From Pseudoramibacter alactolyticus (GTDB lineage Bacteria > Bacillota > Clostridia > Eubacteriales > Eubacteriaceae): a DNA stretch of 64,000 bases. The number at the start of each line of letters is the position of its first letter. Within the stretch, counting starts at the first letter, position 1. Made by a program: the position numbers and the translations under genes. Shown piece by piece: positions 32,622 through 41,985 of the stretch. The notes below the pieces were generated by a model. That model did no database searches. It was not told the origin of the DNA and worked only from the letters and a program-made list of their open reading frames with translations. The stretch lies in assembly GCF_050908235.1 (NCBI RefSeq), contig NZ_CP194340.1; one strand, 5' to 3'.

Positions 32622-34871
32622 TTATGAATGCGGCGGCCAGTCCATCTGATCTGCCAGCTGTTTGCGCCAAGCCTCAATGCGGGCGGCCAGCGCCGGATTT
32701 TCCTGCTTGAGAATCTGCCGATGGCGATTCCGCGCCTGTCTGAATTGTTCAAAGGTCTCCGGATAATGCGTTTTGAAATAGCGCTCCCGATGCATCCGAA
32801 AATGCACAATGCGCTTGAGGGCTTCCCGCTCCATGCCGATCAGCTTCTCGTCCAGATGCGCATGATAGGCCACCAAATCGGCAACGATTTTCTGATACTG
32901 TTCCGCGCTCAGATCGCCTTTGTTTTCCATCATAGCCAACCGCATTTCCAGAAGATCCATGAACTTTTCTTCGTCGAGGCCGCTCCAATACTGGCCAAAC
33001 TGTCGCTGTTCCTTCGCGGCAATCTGTTCGCCGTCAAAGCGATCCGCCGCGGCAATATCCTCTGCAAAACGCTCTGCCATTTCCCTCATTTTGTGGTCGG
33101 CATCGGCACCGTAAACCCATTCGTATTCCGCCATCGCCGCATCGGCCGGGCCCCCTTGCCCTGCGGCGCCCTCCGGCAGGCGCACATAGGTCGCGCCGTC
33201 TCCCTCAGTTAGGGGATAGGGCGGTGTGAGGCCAGCATCCGCCAAAGCCATCGCCATTGTCGGGCGCAGCGCGTGATCGTCGAAAAGCACCTGTCCGCCG
33301 AAGGTGCGCAGCTGATCATTCACCGCACCGGGATGCTCGGTGAGATAAAGTCGAACACCTCGGGCCTTCAAATGCCGATACAAAATGAGCAGCTGCTCCG
33401 TGGCCGTCACATCCACGCTGCTGATGCCCCTGGCGTCCACCACCGCCACACGGGTGTTGCTGGTGACTGCCGCTTCCAGCTGAGACTGAAACACACCGAT
33501 ATTGGCAAAGAAAAGTGCCGCATTGAATTGGTAGAGCACCACATTTTCAATCGGTCGCGCATCCCGGGTGCGCGACAGGGCATAAAAACCCTCGTGATCT
33601 GGAATACAGCCGAGAAAAGCGGTTGCCGGTCGGGATGCCCTAAGCACCACGGTGAGAAACGATAGCCCCACACCGGCCACCACGCCGGCGACGGAGCCGC
33701 GGATGAGCACCACGGCAAAAACGATATAAAAAATCACGAATTCCACCCGGTCGACCTTTTTGAGTTTATGGGCCAGATCAAATTCAAGAATTGAGAACAG
33801 CGCCGCAATCACGATTCCCGTAAGCACCGGCACCGGCAAAAAGCCGATAAAGCCCGTCGCAAAACAAAGCACCAGTGCCATTGTCGCCGCGGCCACCACC
33901 GACATCATCTGGGAGTTGACCCCAAAATCCCCGGCAATCCCGGTGCGCGACACCGAACCGCTGACCGGCGGGCAGCCAAAAAGCCCCGATACCAGATTTG
34001 CCGCAGTATAGGCCAAAAGCTCCCGGTTGTTGTCAATGGAATCCCCATGGGCCATCCCCACCGAACCCGTCGCCAACAATGTCTCTGCCGTAATCACCAG
34101 CGCCACTGAAAAGCTGGATATGAAAATCCGCGGCAGCATGGCCAGAAGTCTGGCATCAAGCTGCGGGAGCACCGGCCGAGGCAGTCCCGGGGGCACCGCC
34201 GGCAGCAGCGCTACCCCATGCTGATCCAGGTGAAATATCAATGTTAATACCGCGCCGACGCCCATCATCACCACACTCATCGGCACCTTTGGGCACACCC
34301 TTTTGCCGAGCATAATCACGACAAAGGTCCCCACGCCAAGCGCCAGAGAAAGCACGTTGAAACCGGCCTGAGCCGTCGCCGCGATATGGGGCAGAAGCTC
34401 AGCGATTTCCCCCATGCCGGCCGTTCCGCCGTAAAGCTTGGGGATCTGCATCAGAATGATCTCAGTGCAAATCCCGGTGATGAACCCGCCGAGCACCGGC
34501 GAGGAGATAAACTTGGTGAACCGGCCTGCTTTAAGTAGCCAAAAAAACAATAGCCACAGAGTCACCGCCAACGTGATCACCGGCACCACGCGGACAGCCG
34601 CCGCCGATTGCAGCCTGATGCCAAGGGTCCCCACCACCAAACTGCCGACCAATGCCGCCGGCGCCGCATCCACGCCAAACACAAACCGGGGAGACGAGGT
34701 GATCAGCCCGAAAACCAAAATCGGCAAGAGAGAGCCATAAAGCCCATACACCGGGGGCAGCCCCGCAATCTGCGCGTAACCCATGGCGATAGGAATCGAC
34801 ACCAGCGCCACGATAATCCCCGACGGCAGGTCTTTTTTTAAATCCTCAGCGCGATAGTTTTTTAAAAACAT
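32622..34871 (-). CDS. SulP-family anion transporter with STAS domain and long C-terminal extension
   Basis: A 749-residue protein. Residues 1-400 are the SulP membrane domain, opening DLPSGIIVALVSIPIAMGYA with PPVYGLYGS. The STAS domain follows at about 430-540 (VVDARGISSVDVTATEQLL). About 180 further residues from 560 are highly charged and helical, rich in E, K, R and M, with no recognised domain. This tail is unusual for SulP proteins. The ATG overlaps the end of trhP by 10 nt behind GAGGAGG, so the two are translationally coupled. The transported anion (sulfate, bicarbonate or other) is unknown. Confidence 0.88.
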   Translation of the reverse strand: MFLKNYRAEDLKKDLPSGIIVALVSIPIAMGYAQIAGLPPVYGLYGSLLPILVFGLITSSPRFVFGVDAAPAALVGSLVVGTLGIRLQSAAAVRVVPVITLAVTLWLLFFWLLKAGRFTKFISSPVLGGFITGICTEIILMQIPKLYGGTAGMGEIAELLPHIAATAQAGFNVLSLALGVGTFVVIMLGKRVCPKVPMSVVMMGVGAVLTLIFHLDQHGVALLPAVPPGLPRPVLPQLDARLLAMLPRIFISSFSVALVITAETLLATGSVGMAHGDSIDNNRELLAYTAANLVSGLFGCPPVSGSVSRTGIAGDFGVNSQMMSVVAAATMALVLCFATGFIGFLPVPVLTGIVIAALFSILEFDLAHKLKKVDRVEFVIFYIVFAVVLIRGSVAGVVAGVGLSFLTVVLRASRPATAFLGCIPDHEGFYALSRTRDARPIENVVLYQFNAALFFANIGVFQSQLEAAVTSNTRVAVVDARGISSVDVTATEQLLILYRHLKARGVRLYLTEHPGAVNDQLRTFGGQVLFDDHALRPTMAMALADAGLTPPYPLTEGDGATYVRLPEGAAGQGGPADAAMAEYEWVYGADADHKMREMAERFAEDIAAADRFDGEQIAAKEQRQFGQYWSGLDEEKFMDLLEMRLAMMENKGDLSAEQYQKIVADLVAYHAHLDEKLIGMEREALKRIVHFRMHRERYFKTHYPETFEQFRQARNRHRQILKQENPALAARIEAWRKQLADQMDWPPHS

Positions 34872-36133
34872 AAAGCCTCCTCACGTTCGGCGCTTTTTCT
34901 GCGCAAAATGCTCATCGGCGCCACCGGCTGGTCGAGCTTTAAGCGATAGCGCATTTTGGCGTGGGGGGTCGATGCAATCGGCACGCCGGCCGCGTCTGTC
35001 AGCCCTTTAGCCTGCTGCGCCGAAAACAGCGGCGAATCCCCCGTGCCCGGCTGAATAATTTCGATTGCATCGCCCTCATTAATCTTGCCGCGCTGCTCCA
35101 CCGTCGCCATGCCCGACGCCGCATCATAATCCAAAACCACCCCGGCAAAATCGTAATTCCGGGTGTAACTGCTGGTGCCGAAATTTTCAGCATCCGGCCC
35201 GGCAATGCCACCGTAGAAAGCCGTGGTGTAATGGCGGTGACTGACCTTGGTGAGTTCCGCCACCCAATCCGGCGGCACCACAAAATCGGGATCCGCCGCT
35301 GCCGCGTCGACAATGCGCCGGTAAATGCCCGTCACTGTCGCCACATAAAAGGCACTCTTCATCCGCCCCTCGATTTTAAAACTGTCGACGCCGAACCGCA
35401 TCAGCTCCGGAACCTGACGCGCCAGGCACAAATCCTTGGAATTCATGATAAAAGTACCCGTTTCATCCTCAGACACCGGAAAATATTCTCCCGGCCGCCT
35501 GGACTCCTCCAACCGATATTGCCAGCGGCAGGGCTGAGCGCAGTCTCCGCGGTTGGCATCCCGCCCCGTCAGATAATGGGACAGCAGACAGCGCCCGGAA
35601 TAGGAAATGCACATGGCCCCGTGCACAAACGTTTCGATCTCCATGCCGGCCGGCCGCGTTTCACAAAGGGTCTTGATCTCTGCGCCGGAAAGCTCTCTGG
35701 CCAGCACAATGCGACTGGCTCCCAAATCGTGCCAAAAACCCACAGACCGGCTGTTGACGTTGTTCGCCTGGGTACTTACCGACACCGCAAGCTCGGGCGC
35801 TGTCCGGCGCACCACGGCAAACACGCCCGGATCTGCGACGAGCACTCCATCCACGCCGATCTCATGCAAAAATTGAATATAGGGCTCCAAACCGTCAAAA
35901 TCCGCTTCATGTGGGATCATGTTCAGCGTGACAAAAATCTTCTTCCCCCGGGCATGCACCCAAGCTGTCGCTTCGCCCAGTTCCTCATCCGAAAAATTAT
36001 CGGCCCGTGCCCGCAGCCCAAAATGCGCTCCGGCACAATAAACGGCATCGGCGCCGTAAACAACGGCAAACCGCAGTTTCTCAAAATTGCCCGCCGGTGC
36101 CAATACTTCCGGCTTTTTTCTTTTTTCTTTCAT
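34862..36133 (-). CDS. trhP: U32-family peptidase-like protein (tRNA hydroxylation protein P type)
   Basis: A 423-residue U32-family member. The opening EVLAPAGNFEKLRFAVVYGADAVYCAG, the metal and substrate region ETFVHGAMCISYSGRCLLS, and RGDCAQPCRWQY with its cysteines are hallmarks. The second half (from about 330) is the small beta-barrel extension seen in the prephenate-dependent tRNA uridine-34 hydroxylation proteins. The assignment to TrhP rather than another U32 branch rests on length and layout only. Confidence 0.85.
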   Translation of the reverse strand: MKEKRKKPEVLAPAGNFEKLRFAVVYGADAVYCAGAHFGLRARADNFSDEELGEATAWVHARGKKIFVTLNMIPHEADFDGLEPYIQFLHEIGVDGVLVADPGVFAVVRRTAPELAVSVSTQANNVNSRSVGFWHDLGASRIVLARELSGAEIKTLCETRPAGMEIETFVHGAMCISYSGRCLLSHYLTGRDANRGDCAQPCRWQYRLEESRRPGEYFPVSEDETGTFIMNSKDLCLARQVPELMRFGVDSFKIEGRMKSAFYVATVTGIYRRIVDAAAADPDFVVPPDWVAELTKVSHRHYTTAFYGGIAGPDAENFGTSSYTRNYDFAGVVLDYDAASGMATVEQRGKINEGDAIEIIQPGTGDSPLFSAQQAKGLTDAAGVPIASTPHAKMRYRLKLDQPVAPMSILRRKSAEREEALCF

Positions 36134-36175
36134 CTTCCGCTCTTTTTAATTGTAACGCAGCATTGCTCTGCTTTT

Positions 36176-36201
36176 AAAAAGGACACGCCGCAGCGTGTCC
36201 T
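36176..36201 (-). terminator. Terminator of mltG
   Basis: AGGACACGC and GCGTGTCCT form a 9-bp stem with a 4-nt loop; on the minus strand it is followed by TTTT. Confidence 0.75.
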
Positions 36202-36220
36202 CTTGTTCACTTGTTCAAAT

Positions 36221-37459
36221 TTAATTCATGTATTTTTTAATATTCTGCTGATGTTCATCAATCGTCTTGGCAAAATGGATTTTCCCCGACTTCATGTCTG
36301 CCACAAAATAATAATAATTCGTATCCGCCGGTGCAATCGCCGCCTTGATGGATTTCATCCCCGGCGAGCAAATCGGCCCAACGGGCAGCCCCGCATTTTG
36401 ATACGTATTATAGGGTGAATCGGCTTTCAAGTCATTGTTGGAAAGCACCGCCTTCTTATTGCCCAACGCATAGTTAACCGTGATATCCGACTGAAGCTTC
36501 ATCCCCGCCTTGATGCGATTGTAGAACACCGAAGCCACATTAGTCTTATCTTCGTCTAATTTGCTTTCCATTTCCACCAATGAGCCCATGGTCAAAATTT
36601 CATCAACCGAGTGACCGCTGTCTTTGATCTTCTTCAGCGTCGCTTCATTAAACTTCGCCTGGGTATTGGCCAGCATTCTGTTGACCACCGTCGCAGCACT
36701 GGTATTGGATACGAATTGATAGGTATCCGGGAAGAGATATCCCTCCATCGGCGTCCGCCCCGAAGCCTTGTCCGGATACGAACTCAAAATGCTGTAGCGC
36801 TTTTTATAGTCGCTGACTTTTTTTGTTTCGGTGATAAATTCATCTTTCGAACAAATATGTGCATCGGATAAGATTTCTGCCATTTCTTTAACGGTCTTCC
36901 CTTCCGGAATCGTGACCGATAAAGCCCCGGCATAACTCTTGCCGTTGAGCATGGCGTTAAAAATCTGCACCGAAGACATCGACGGTGTGAACTGATAATT
37001 GGCCGCTTTTATTTTTTTCGTGCCCCGGCTGTGGCGGCCGGCATAACTTTGAAAAACCATGCGGCTGCGGATCAAGCCTTTTCGTTCGAGAATTCTGGCA
37101 ATATCCTCAATGTTCGAACCGTCCGGGATTTCAACAATGATTTTTTTCCTGCTGCTCGATACCGGCAATAGCTGACGATTGTAATAGCTGTGCCACCCAG
37201 CGATAAAAATAATCGCAGCAAGCGCGACGCACCCCAATGCAATCAGGATATGCTTTCGTGAACGCCGGCGGTTTTCTTCAAAAACGGGATCCTCATCGTC
37301 CGTCTCATACGCATCGTCATCAAATTCGTCGTCCCAATCGTCCGCCGTTTCCTCATCATACAATGCTTCTTCTGAAGCATCTGTCTCTTCTGCCAGAATG
37401 GTTTTATAGTATCCATTCTCGCGGCCGGTGCCATCGCTTGCGCCGTGACTTTTCGCCAT
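36221..37459 (-). CDS. mltG: Endolytic murein transglycosylase MltG
   Basis: A 412-residue membrane-anchored enzyme that cuts nascent glycan strands and sets their length. The first 65 residues are very acidic and cytoplasmic (runs of D and E). One membrane helix follows (ILIALGCVALAAIIFIAGW), then a LysM-like subdomain and the YceG catalytic domain. The catalytic glutamate is in SLVEMESK, followed by VASVFYNRIKAGMKLQSD and SPYNTYQNAGLPVGPICSPG. The acidic cytoplasmic stretch is longer than in E. coli but common in Firmicutes. Confidence 0.94.
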   Translation of the reverse strand: MAKSHGASDGTGRENGYYKTILAEETDASEEALYDEETADDWDDEFDDDAYETDDEDPVFEENRRRSRKHILIALGCVALAAIIFIAGWHSYYNRQLLPVSSSRKKIIVEIPDGSNIEDIARILERKGLIRSRMVFQSYAGRHSRGTKKIKAANYQFTPSMSSVQIFNAMLNGKSYAGALSVTIPEGKTVKEMAEILSDAHICSKDEFITETKKVSDYKKRYSILSSYPDKASGRTPMEGYLFPDTYQFVSNTSAATVVNRMLANTQAKFNEATLKKIKDSGHSVDEILTMGSLVEMESKLDEDKTNVASVFYNRIKAGMKLQSDITVNYALGNKKAVLSNNDLKADSPYNTYQNAGLPVGPICSPGMKSIKAAIAPADTNYYYFVADMKSGKIHFAKTIDEHQQNIKKYMN

Positions 37460-37491
37460 GATTACCTCTCTTCTCGATTGTTGCCCGTTTT

Positions 37492-37857
37492 TTAATGAAT
37501 TCCTGGCAATCCGCCGAATAAATTCGCATCCAAACCGATCGCAGTGCTGATTTTCTGAACAATATCTTGAAATATCGGCATCACTGCCATCTGCGCCTGG
37601 AAAAAGGAAGCGATTTCCGGGACGGCCATGATCTCCATGGTTTTTGCATTGAAATCTGCAATTTCCTCATTTGAAAGGGACTGGCCCATCGCCTGACGCG
37701 CCTGCATTGCCAGCTGCGCCTGCATATATCTTTGCGCCCGCTGAAACTGCTCCGGATTCTGCTTCAATGCCGCCTGCGCTGCTCTAAACCGCACACATTC
37801 AGGCGCATTTGCCAATGTTTCGGCAAAGGTATCTGCAGCGTCGTAAATATTTTCCAC
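37492..37857 (-). CDS. YlbF/YmcA family regulator
   Basis: A 121-residue all-helical protein with the Com_YlbF fold: IYDAADTFAETLANAPECVRF, AAQAALKQNPEQF and EIASFFQAQMAVMPIFQDI. In Bacillus, YlbF with YmcA and YaaT forms a complex that guides RNase Y and aids competence and sporulation. A GTG at 37857 with GGGAGGAGG 8 nt upstream is the likely start; an ATG seven codons earlier lies too close to that site. It follows the RNase J gene by about 90 nt in the same direction. Confidence 0.82.
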   Translation of the reverse strand: MENIYDAADTFAETLANAPECVRFRAAQAALKQNPEQFQRAQRYMQAQLAMQARQAMGQSLSNEEIADFNAKTMEIMAVPEIASFFQAQMAVMPIFQDIVQKISTAIGLDANLFGGLPGIH

Positions 37858-37950
37858 AGAAATGGCCTCCTCCCGCACGATATGATGTTTTATTTTAACA
37901 TAGAACGATTGGAATTGTTACCCTTTTAGTCAATATTCTCGGCTGACGCA

Positions 37951-39714
37951 TCAAACTTCCATCAAAATGGGCAGGATCATCGGCTTGCGCTGCGTCTTCT
38001 TATACAGGTAATGGAAAAGCGAATCCTGGATCGCATTTTTGATATTTTTCCAATCGGTGATATTTTTGTTTTCACAATCACTGAGCGCCTTGCGAACTTC
38101 CTTGCGCGCGCCATCAATCAAATCCTCGGACTCGCGCATATAAACAAACCCACGGGAAATAATATCCGGACCGGCGACGACTTTCCCCTTACGCATCGAC
38201 AGCACAACAATGAACAATCCGTCTTCCGACAGCCGCTTGCGGTCGTTCAGAACGATATTACCGATATCCCCGACGCCAAGACCATCCACCAAAACAGCTT
38301 CTGCCGGAATTTCGTCCACTTTCTTGAAATCTTTGTGACTAAGTTCCATCACATCGCCGTTTTGCTGAATCCGAATATTCTTGGGATCCATCCCGAGGGA
38401 CTCTGCCAGCTTGGCGTGACGCTTGAGCATCCGCGCCTCCCCATGGACCGGCATGAAAAACCGCGGTTTCACCAAAGTGTGAATGATCTTGAGTTCTTCA
38501 CATTTAGCGTGGCCCGACGTGTGGATGTAGGCAAATTTATTGTAGATCACCTCCGCGCCCAGATCGACTAACTTATTCATAATTTCAGCGACCATTTTTT
38601 CATTCCCCGGCACCGGCGAAGCGGAAATAATGATCGTGTCGTTCTTATCGATCTGCAAGAATCGATGGTTGCCGTTAGCCATACGCCCGAGGGCCGCCAT
38701 CGGTTCGCCCTGAGAGCCGGTGGTGATCACCACCAATTGGGATGGCTTGTATTTCTTCATATCCTTAATGTCGATCACCACATCTTTGGGGACATCGAGA
38801 TAACCCAGGTCGCTGGCTACCGACGTCATGGTTTCCATGCTGCGCCCGTTGATGATCACCTTGCGGTTATAGTAAGCCGCCGTGTTGATCACCTGCTGAA
38901 TGCGATGCACATTCGACGCAAAGGTCGTCACGATGATGCGGTTCTTATTGCCGCGGAACAGATTAAAAAAAGTCTTTCCGATATCGCTTTCGCTGCCGGC
39001 ATAGCCTGATTCTTCCACGTTCGTCGAATCGCAGAGCAACAGGTCGACACCGCGATTGCCCAACGCCGCGATGCGCTGCAAATCGATGATGTCGCCATCC
39101 ACCGGATGAAAATCAATTTTGAAGTCCCCAGTATGGAAAACCGTGGCCGCCGGCGTTTTGATGCACAGCGCAACCGAATCGGCAATCGAGTGGTTCACAT
39201 GGATAAATTCCACCCGGAAATCACCGATGGTAACCTCGCTGCCGGCGCTGATGATATGCCGTTTGGTCTTGCTGATCAGCCGATGTTCTTCCAGTTTGTG
39301 ATCAATCAAACCGACGGTCAGCTTTGTCGCATAAATCGGCGCATTCACCCGCTTCAGAAAATACGGGATCCCGCCGATATGATCTTCGTGACCGTGGGTA
39401 ATGACCAGCGCCTTTACTTTATCGGCATTCTTTTCCAGATAGCTGTAATCCGGCAGCACCGTGTCGATGCCGTACATGTCATCATCCGGAAATTTAAGCC
39501 CGCAGTCGACGATGATGATTTCATCCCCGTACTGGAAGGCCGTCATGTTCTTCCCGATCTCGCCGAGGCCGCCGACGGGAATGATCCTCAGTTTCTTTTC
39601 CCGTTTCCGACTGGCTTCATGCTTATGGATGCTGCCGCTTTTTCCGTTCTTCTTGCGGCGAAACCACCCTCTCCGATGACTCTGATTCTTATTCTGCTGT
39701 TGATTCTCGCTCAA
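37951..39714 (-). CDS. rnj: Ribonuclease J
   Basis: A 587-residue metallo-beta-lactamase/beta-CASP nuclease for mRNA decay and rRNA maturation. The N-terminal 45 residues are basic and low-complexity (QQQNKNQSHRRGWFRRKK). The metal motif is VITHGHEDHIGGIPYFL, followed by HVNHSIADSVAL, HTGDFKID and the beta-CASP HTSGHAKCEEL. A C-terminal domain from about 460 ends the protein. A TTG at 39714 with AGAAAGGAAG is the best start. Whether it is J1 or J2 cannot be decided. Confidence 0.93.
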   Translation of the reverse strand: MSENQQQNKNQSHRRGWFRRKKNGKSGSIHKHEASRKREKKLRIIPVGGLGEIGKNMTAFQYGDEIIIVDCGLKFPDDDMYGIDTVLPDYSYLEKNADKVKALVITHGHEDHIGGIPYFLKRVNAPIYATKLTVGLIDHKLEEHRLISKTKRHIISAGSEVTIGDFRVEFIHVNHSIADSVALCIKTPAATVFHTGDFKIDFHPVDGDIIDLQRIAALGNRGVDLLLCDSTNVEESGYAGSESDIGKTFFNLFRGNKNRIIVTTFASNVHRIQQVINTAAYYNRKVIINGRSMETMTSVASDLGYLDVPKDVVIDIKDMKKYKPSQLVVITTGSQGEPMAALGRMANGNHRFLQIDKNDTIIISASPVPGNEKMVAEIMNKLVDLGAEVIYNKFAYIHTSGHAKCEELKIIHTLVKPRFFMPVHGEARMLKRHAKLAESLGMDPKNIRIQQNGDVMELSHKDFKKVDEIPAEAVLVDGLGVGDIGNIVLNDRKRLSEDGLFIVVLSMRKGKVVAGPDIISRGFVYMRESEDLIDGARKEVRKALSDCENKNITDWKNIKNAIQDSLFHYLYKKTQRKPMILPILMEV

Positions 39715-39789
39715 AAAAATAACTTCCTTTCTGATCGCACGTGATTGCACACCGCGCACTTATTTATTATTTTTATCCCTTCGGGGATT

Positions 39790-40515
39790 TTAAATTCTTT
39801 TTATCATTCCTTTATTGCTCGCAAAAGCGTCAACCGGAAGTTCACCCGTTATCGAAATTTCATCCCGCGTCACTTGACAGCGCAATGCCGTCACGCAAAG
39901 CCCCGCCGAAATGCCTTCCCGCAAAAGGGCCGCAAATTCCGAATCGGTCGCTTCGTTAGGAATCACACAGACCGCGTCCTCCCGCTGGACAACAAAACAA
40001 AGCCCGTCGGCATAACCCGCCCGAACCCCATCGATGAGACTGCGCAGGTGTTTACGCCCCCTGGCCGTCGGGGCATCCGGAAAGCAAGCGCAGGCCCGCC
40101 CGCCGCACTTCACTACCAAATTGACACTCTTCACTTCAATAGCGCCCGGGCGCCCGTCAAAAGTCCCGGCCAGATCGAAGCGGCTGTCACCTCGGGTCAC
40201 CTCCCGCCGCAAGTCATTGATTTCAGGAAGCGACACAAAATATTCATAGGCCAGACGATTGGCCATCGTTGCATCAATACAAACCCAACGATCCTGATAA
40301 CTCACCGCGAGCAGCGTATAATCCGTTTTGCGATTTGGCGCCGGATTAAAGCTCAAGCGCAGCGCCGCTCCCGGCAGCATCAATTCCCCCATACGGCCGG
40401 TATTGGGCACATGGGCGATCGTTTCGCTGCCGTCAGCAAGGCGCACCTCTGCCACGAACCGATTGCGCCGCTTGATCAAACTGGCATCGGCCAATGGCTG
40501 TTCCGACAGACGCAA
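39790..40515 (-). CDS. sfsA: Sugar fermentation stimulation protein SfsA (DNA/RNA-binding nuclease fold)
   Basis: A 241-residue protein. RFVAEVRLADG, HVPNTGRMGELMLPGA, DATMANRLAYEYF, and the nuclease-like IEVKSVNLV then FPDAPTARGRKHL are family signatures. E. coli SfsA binds DNA, and its name reflects maltose fermentation effects. The true role is uncertain. The start is a TTG directly after the stop of the DUF1292 gene (TAATTG), so translation is probably coupled. It is the last gene of the alaS-ireB-ruvX-DUF1292 run. Confidence 0.92.
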   Translation of the reverse strand: MRLSEQPLADASLIKRRNRFVAEVRLADGSETIAHVPNTGRMGELMLPGAALRLSFNPAPNRKTDYTLLAVSYQDRWVCIDATMANRLAYEYFVSLPEINDLRREVTRGDSRFDLAGTFDGRPGAIEVKSVNLVVKCGGRACACFPDAPTARGRKHLRSLIDGVRAGYADGLCFVVQREDAVCVIPNEATDSEFAALLREGISAGLCVTALRCQVTRDEISITGELPVDAFASNKGMIKRI

Positions 40516-40812
40516 TTAACCTTCAAACCCCAATTCATCAGGGTCGATCTGGTCATAGGCATCTGCCACAGCTTGAAATTCCGCTTCGTCGTCCACCGGA
40601 ACCAAAGCCATGGCTTCATCCTCATTTTCATCGCCTTCAATCCGCATGGCAATCGCTTCATCCAAATCGGCATCTGCCAGGATGGCGTAGTTTTTTTCTT
40701 CAACACTCAGGGTGCATACCAATTCAAAGGCTTTCTCTTCCCCTGCTTCGTTTTTCAGCATGATCGTTTCAGCGTGTCCGTTCTGATGATCATGATTGCG
40801 TTCTTCTGCCAT
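40516..40812 (-). CDS. DUF1292 family protein (YrzB-like)
   Basis: A 98-residue acidic protein. ETIMLKNEAGEEKAFELV and NYAILADADLDEAIAMRIEGDE match DUF1292, a small family nearly always found with ruvX and ireB in Firmicutes. The function is unknown. The ATG at 40812 follows AAAGAGGT. It abuts sfsA. Confidence 0.85.
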   Translation of the reverse strand: MAEERNHDHQNGHAETIMLKNEAGEEKAFELVCTLSVEEKNYAILADADLDEAIAMRIEGDENEDEAMALVPVDDEAEFQAVADAYDQIDPDELGFEG

Positions 40813-40857
40813 TTGCATACCTCTTTTCTTTTTTATGGATCACTCCGATGCAACGGC

Positions 40858-41067
40858 TTATTGCTGTTGCCATTTGCTTTTAATCCGGGCTATCAACGGG
40901 GCATCCGCCACCGGCTCCAGCACCTCGTGCCGCTCTCCGCCATCGTCGATATCGACAATCGCCATGATGCGCAGCTGATGCTCGGCATTGCTAAAGATGG
41001 CATAACGCTTGCCATCCAAAGTCACCCCGCCTTGCCAGCACAGGGTCTCCGATATATTACTGCGCAT
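40858..41067 (-). CDS. Small DUF1292-like protein
   Basis: A 69-residue protein resembling the neighbouring DUF1292 gene in its middle: GKRYAIFSNAEHQLRIMAIVDIDDGGE. It overlaps the 3' end of ruvX by 11 nt, has no clear ribosome site and probably relies on coupling. It may be a diverged duplicate. Real, but function unknown. Confidence 0.6.
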   Translation of the reverse strand: MRSNISETLCWQGGVTLDGKRYAIFSNAEHQLRIMAIVDIDDGGERHEVLEPVADAPLIARIKSKWQQQ

Positions 41068-41488
41068 ACGGATCGTTCTCGCGGTCTAAATACATTTGCA
41101 AAATGAGCTGGGCCGACAGGGTATCAATATGCTGCTTGCGGTTTTCCCGACGCACGCCGCCGGCGATCAAAACCGCTTCCGAGGCTCTTGTTGTCAACCG
41201 CTCGTCAATATAGATAACTTCAAGCCCAAGACGCTTTGCTAAGAAATTACAATAATTTTTGGTTTTTCGCACTTGCGCAGTCTCCCGGCCATCCATATCC
41301 TTCGGCAGCCCCGCGACCGCGGTCTTAATGTTAAACTGTGTCACCACATCGCCGAAAAATGCCAAATCTGCATTTCGATCGGCTTTTTTATAGGTTCGGT
41401 AGCCCTGCGCCGTTACACCCAAAGCGTCTGAAACTGCAATACCAACGTATTTATCGCCGATATCTAAGCCTAAAATTTTCTCTGTCAC
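41057..41488 (-). CDS. ruvX: Putative pre-16S rRNA nuclease RuvX/YqgF
   Basis: A 143-residue RNase H-like nuclease. LGLDIGDKYVGIAVSD holds the first catalytic aspartate, VAGLPKDMDGRE follows, and YIDERLTTRASEAVLI carries the second acidic site. It starts with GTG after GGGAGAAAG. YqgF family members finish the 5' end of 16S rRNA. The order ireB-ruvX-DUF1292 is standard in Firmicutes. Confidence 0.94.
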   Translation of the reverse strand: MTEKILGLDIGDKYVGIAVSDALGVTAQGYRTYKKADRNADLAFFGDVVTQFNIKTAVAGLPKDMDGRETAQVRKTKNYCNFLAKRLGLEVIYIDERLTTRASEAVLIAGGVRRENRKQHIDTLSAQLILQMYLDRENDPYAQ

Positions 41489-41548
41489 ATCTTTCTCCCG
41501 TTTTGACCATCCGCTATTTTTAACGCCGCATCCGCAAAACGGCTTAAA

Positions 41549-41579
41549 GAAAAAGCCCCAGATGGCCGCACCTGGGACT
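41549..41579 (-). terminator. Terminator-like hairpin between ireB and ruvX
   Basis: On the minus strand CCCAG and CTGGG (plus flanking pairs) form a stem ending in TTTTT. This suggests partial termination between the two genes. Confidence 0.55.
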
Positions 41580-41604
41580 TCTATGAATCATTTTATTGGC
41601 TCGT

Positions 41605-41883
41605 TCACTCAGTGATACCGTCTAAATAACGCTTGACCAGCTCATCCAATAATTCGTCGCGCTCAATCCGCTGAATTAAAGTCCTGGCATCATTGTAGCT
41701 CGTAATATAAGTCGGATCTCCAGACATAACGTAACCGACGATCTGATTAACGGGATTGTAGCCCTTCGCAACCAAAGCTTCCTGAACGGCTTTCATAATC
41801 GCATCAATCGCCTGTCCTCTTTGCTTATCTGCATCGAACATGATGGTTCCACGATCAAAAATCGTCTGATTATTATCACTCAT
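41605..41883 (-). CDS. ireB: IreB family regulatory phosphoprotein (UPF0297)
   Basis: A 92-residue protein. MFDADKQRGQ, VQEALVAKGYNPVNQIVGY and MSGDPTYITSYNDAR are strongly conserved. In Enterococcus, IreB is phosphorylated by the kinase IreK and affects cephalosporin resistance. GGGAGGAGAAGG supports the ATG at 41883 rather than the longer open frame. It lies about 100 nt after alaS. Confidence 0.94.
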   Translation of the reverse strand: MSDNNQTIFDRGTIMFDADKQRGQAIDAIMKAVQEALVAKGYNPVNQIVGYVMSGDPTYITSYNDARTLIQRIERDELLDELVKRYLDGITE

Positions 41884-41985
41884 TATGCCTTCTCCTCCCA
41901 TCGGGTCTTGTATCATTTTACCGCAACAAAGCAGCCAAAACAAGCTTTATTTCGATTTGGGACCGTTTATTTTCTCAAAACAGGT

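Noticed and set aside
34961..36418. 485-codon plus-strand open frame opposite trhP and mltG
   Set aside because: It is antisense to two well-supported genes, and its composition (R, H, I rich) is that of a shadow frame.
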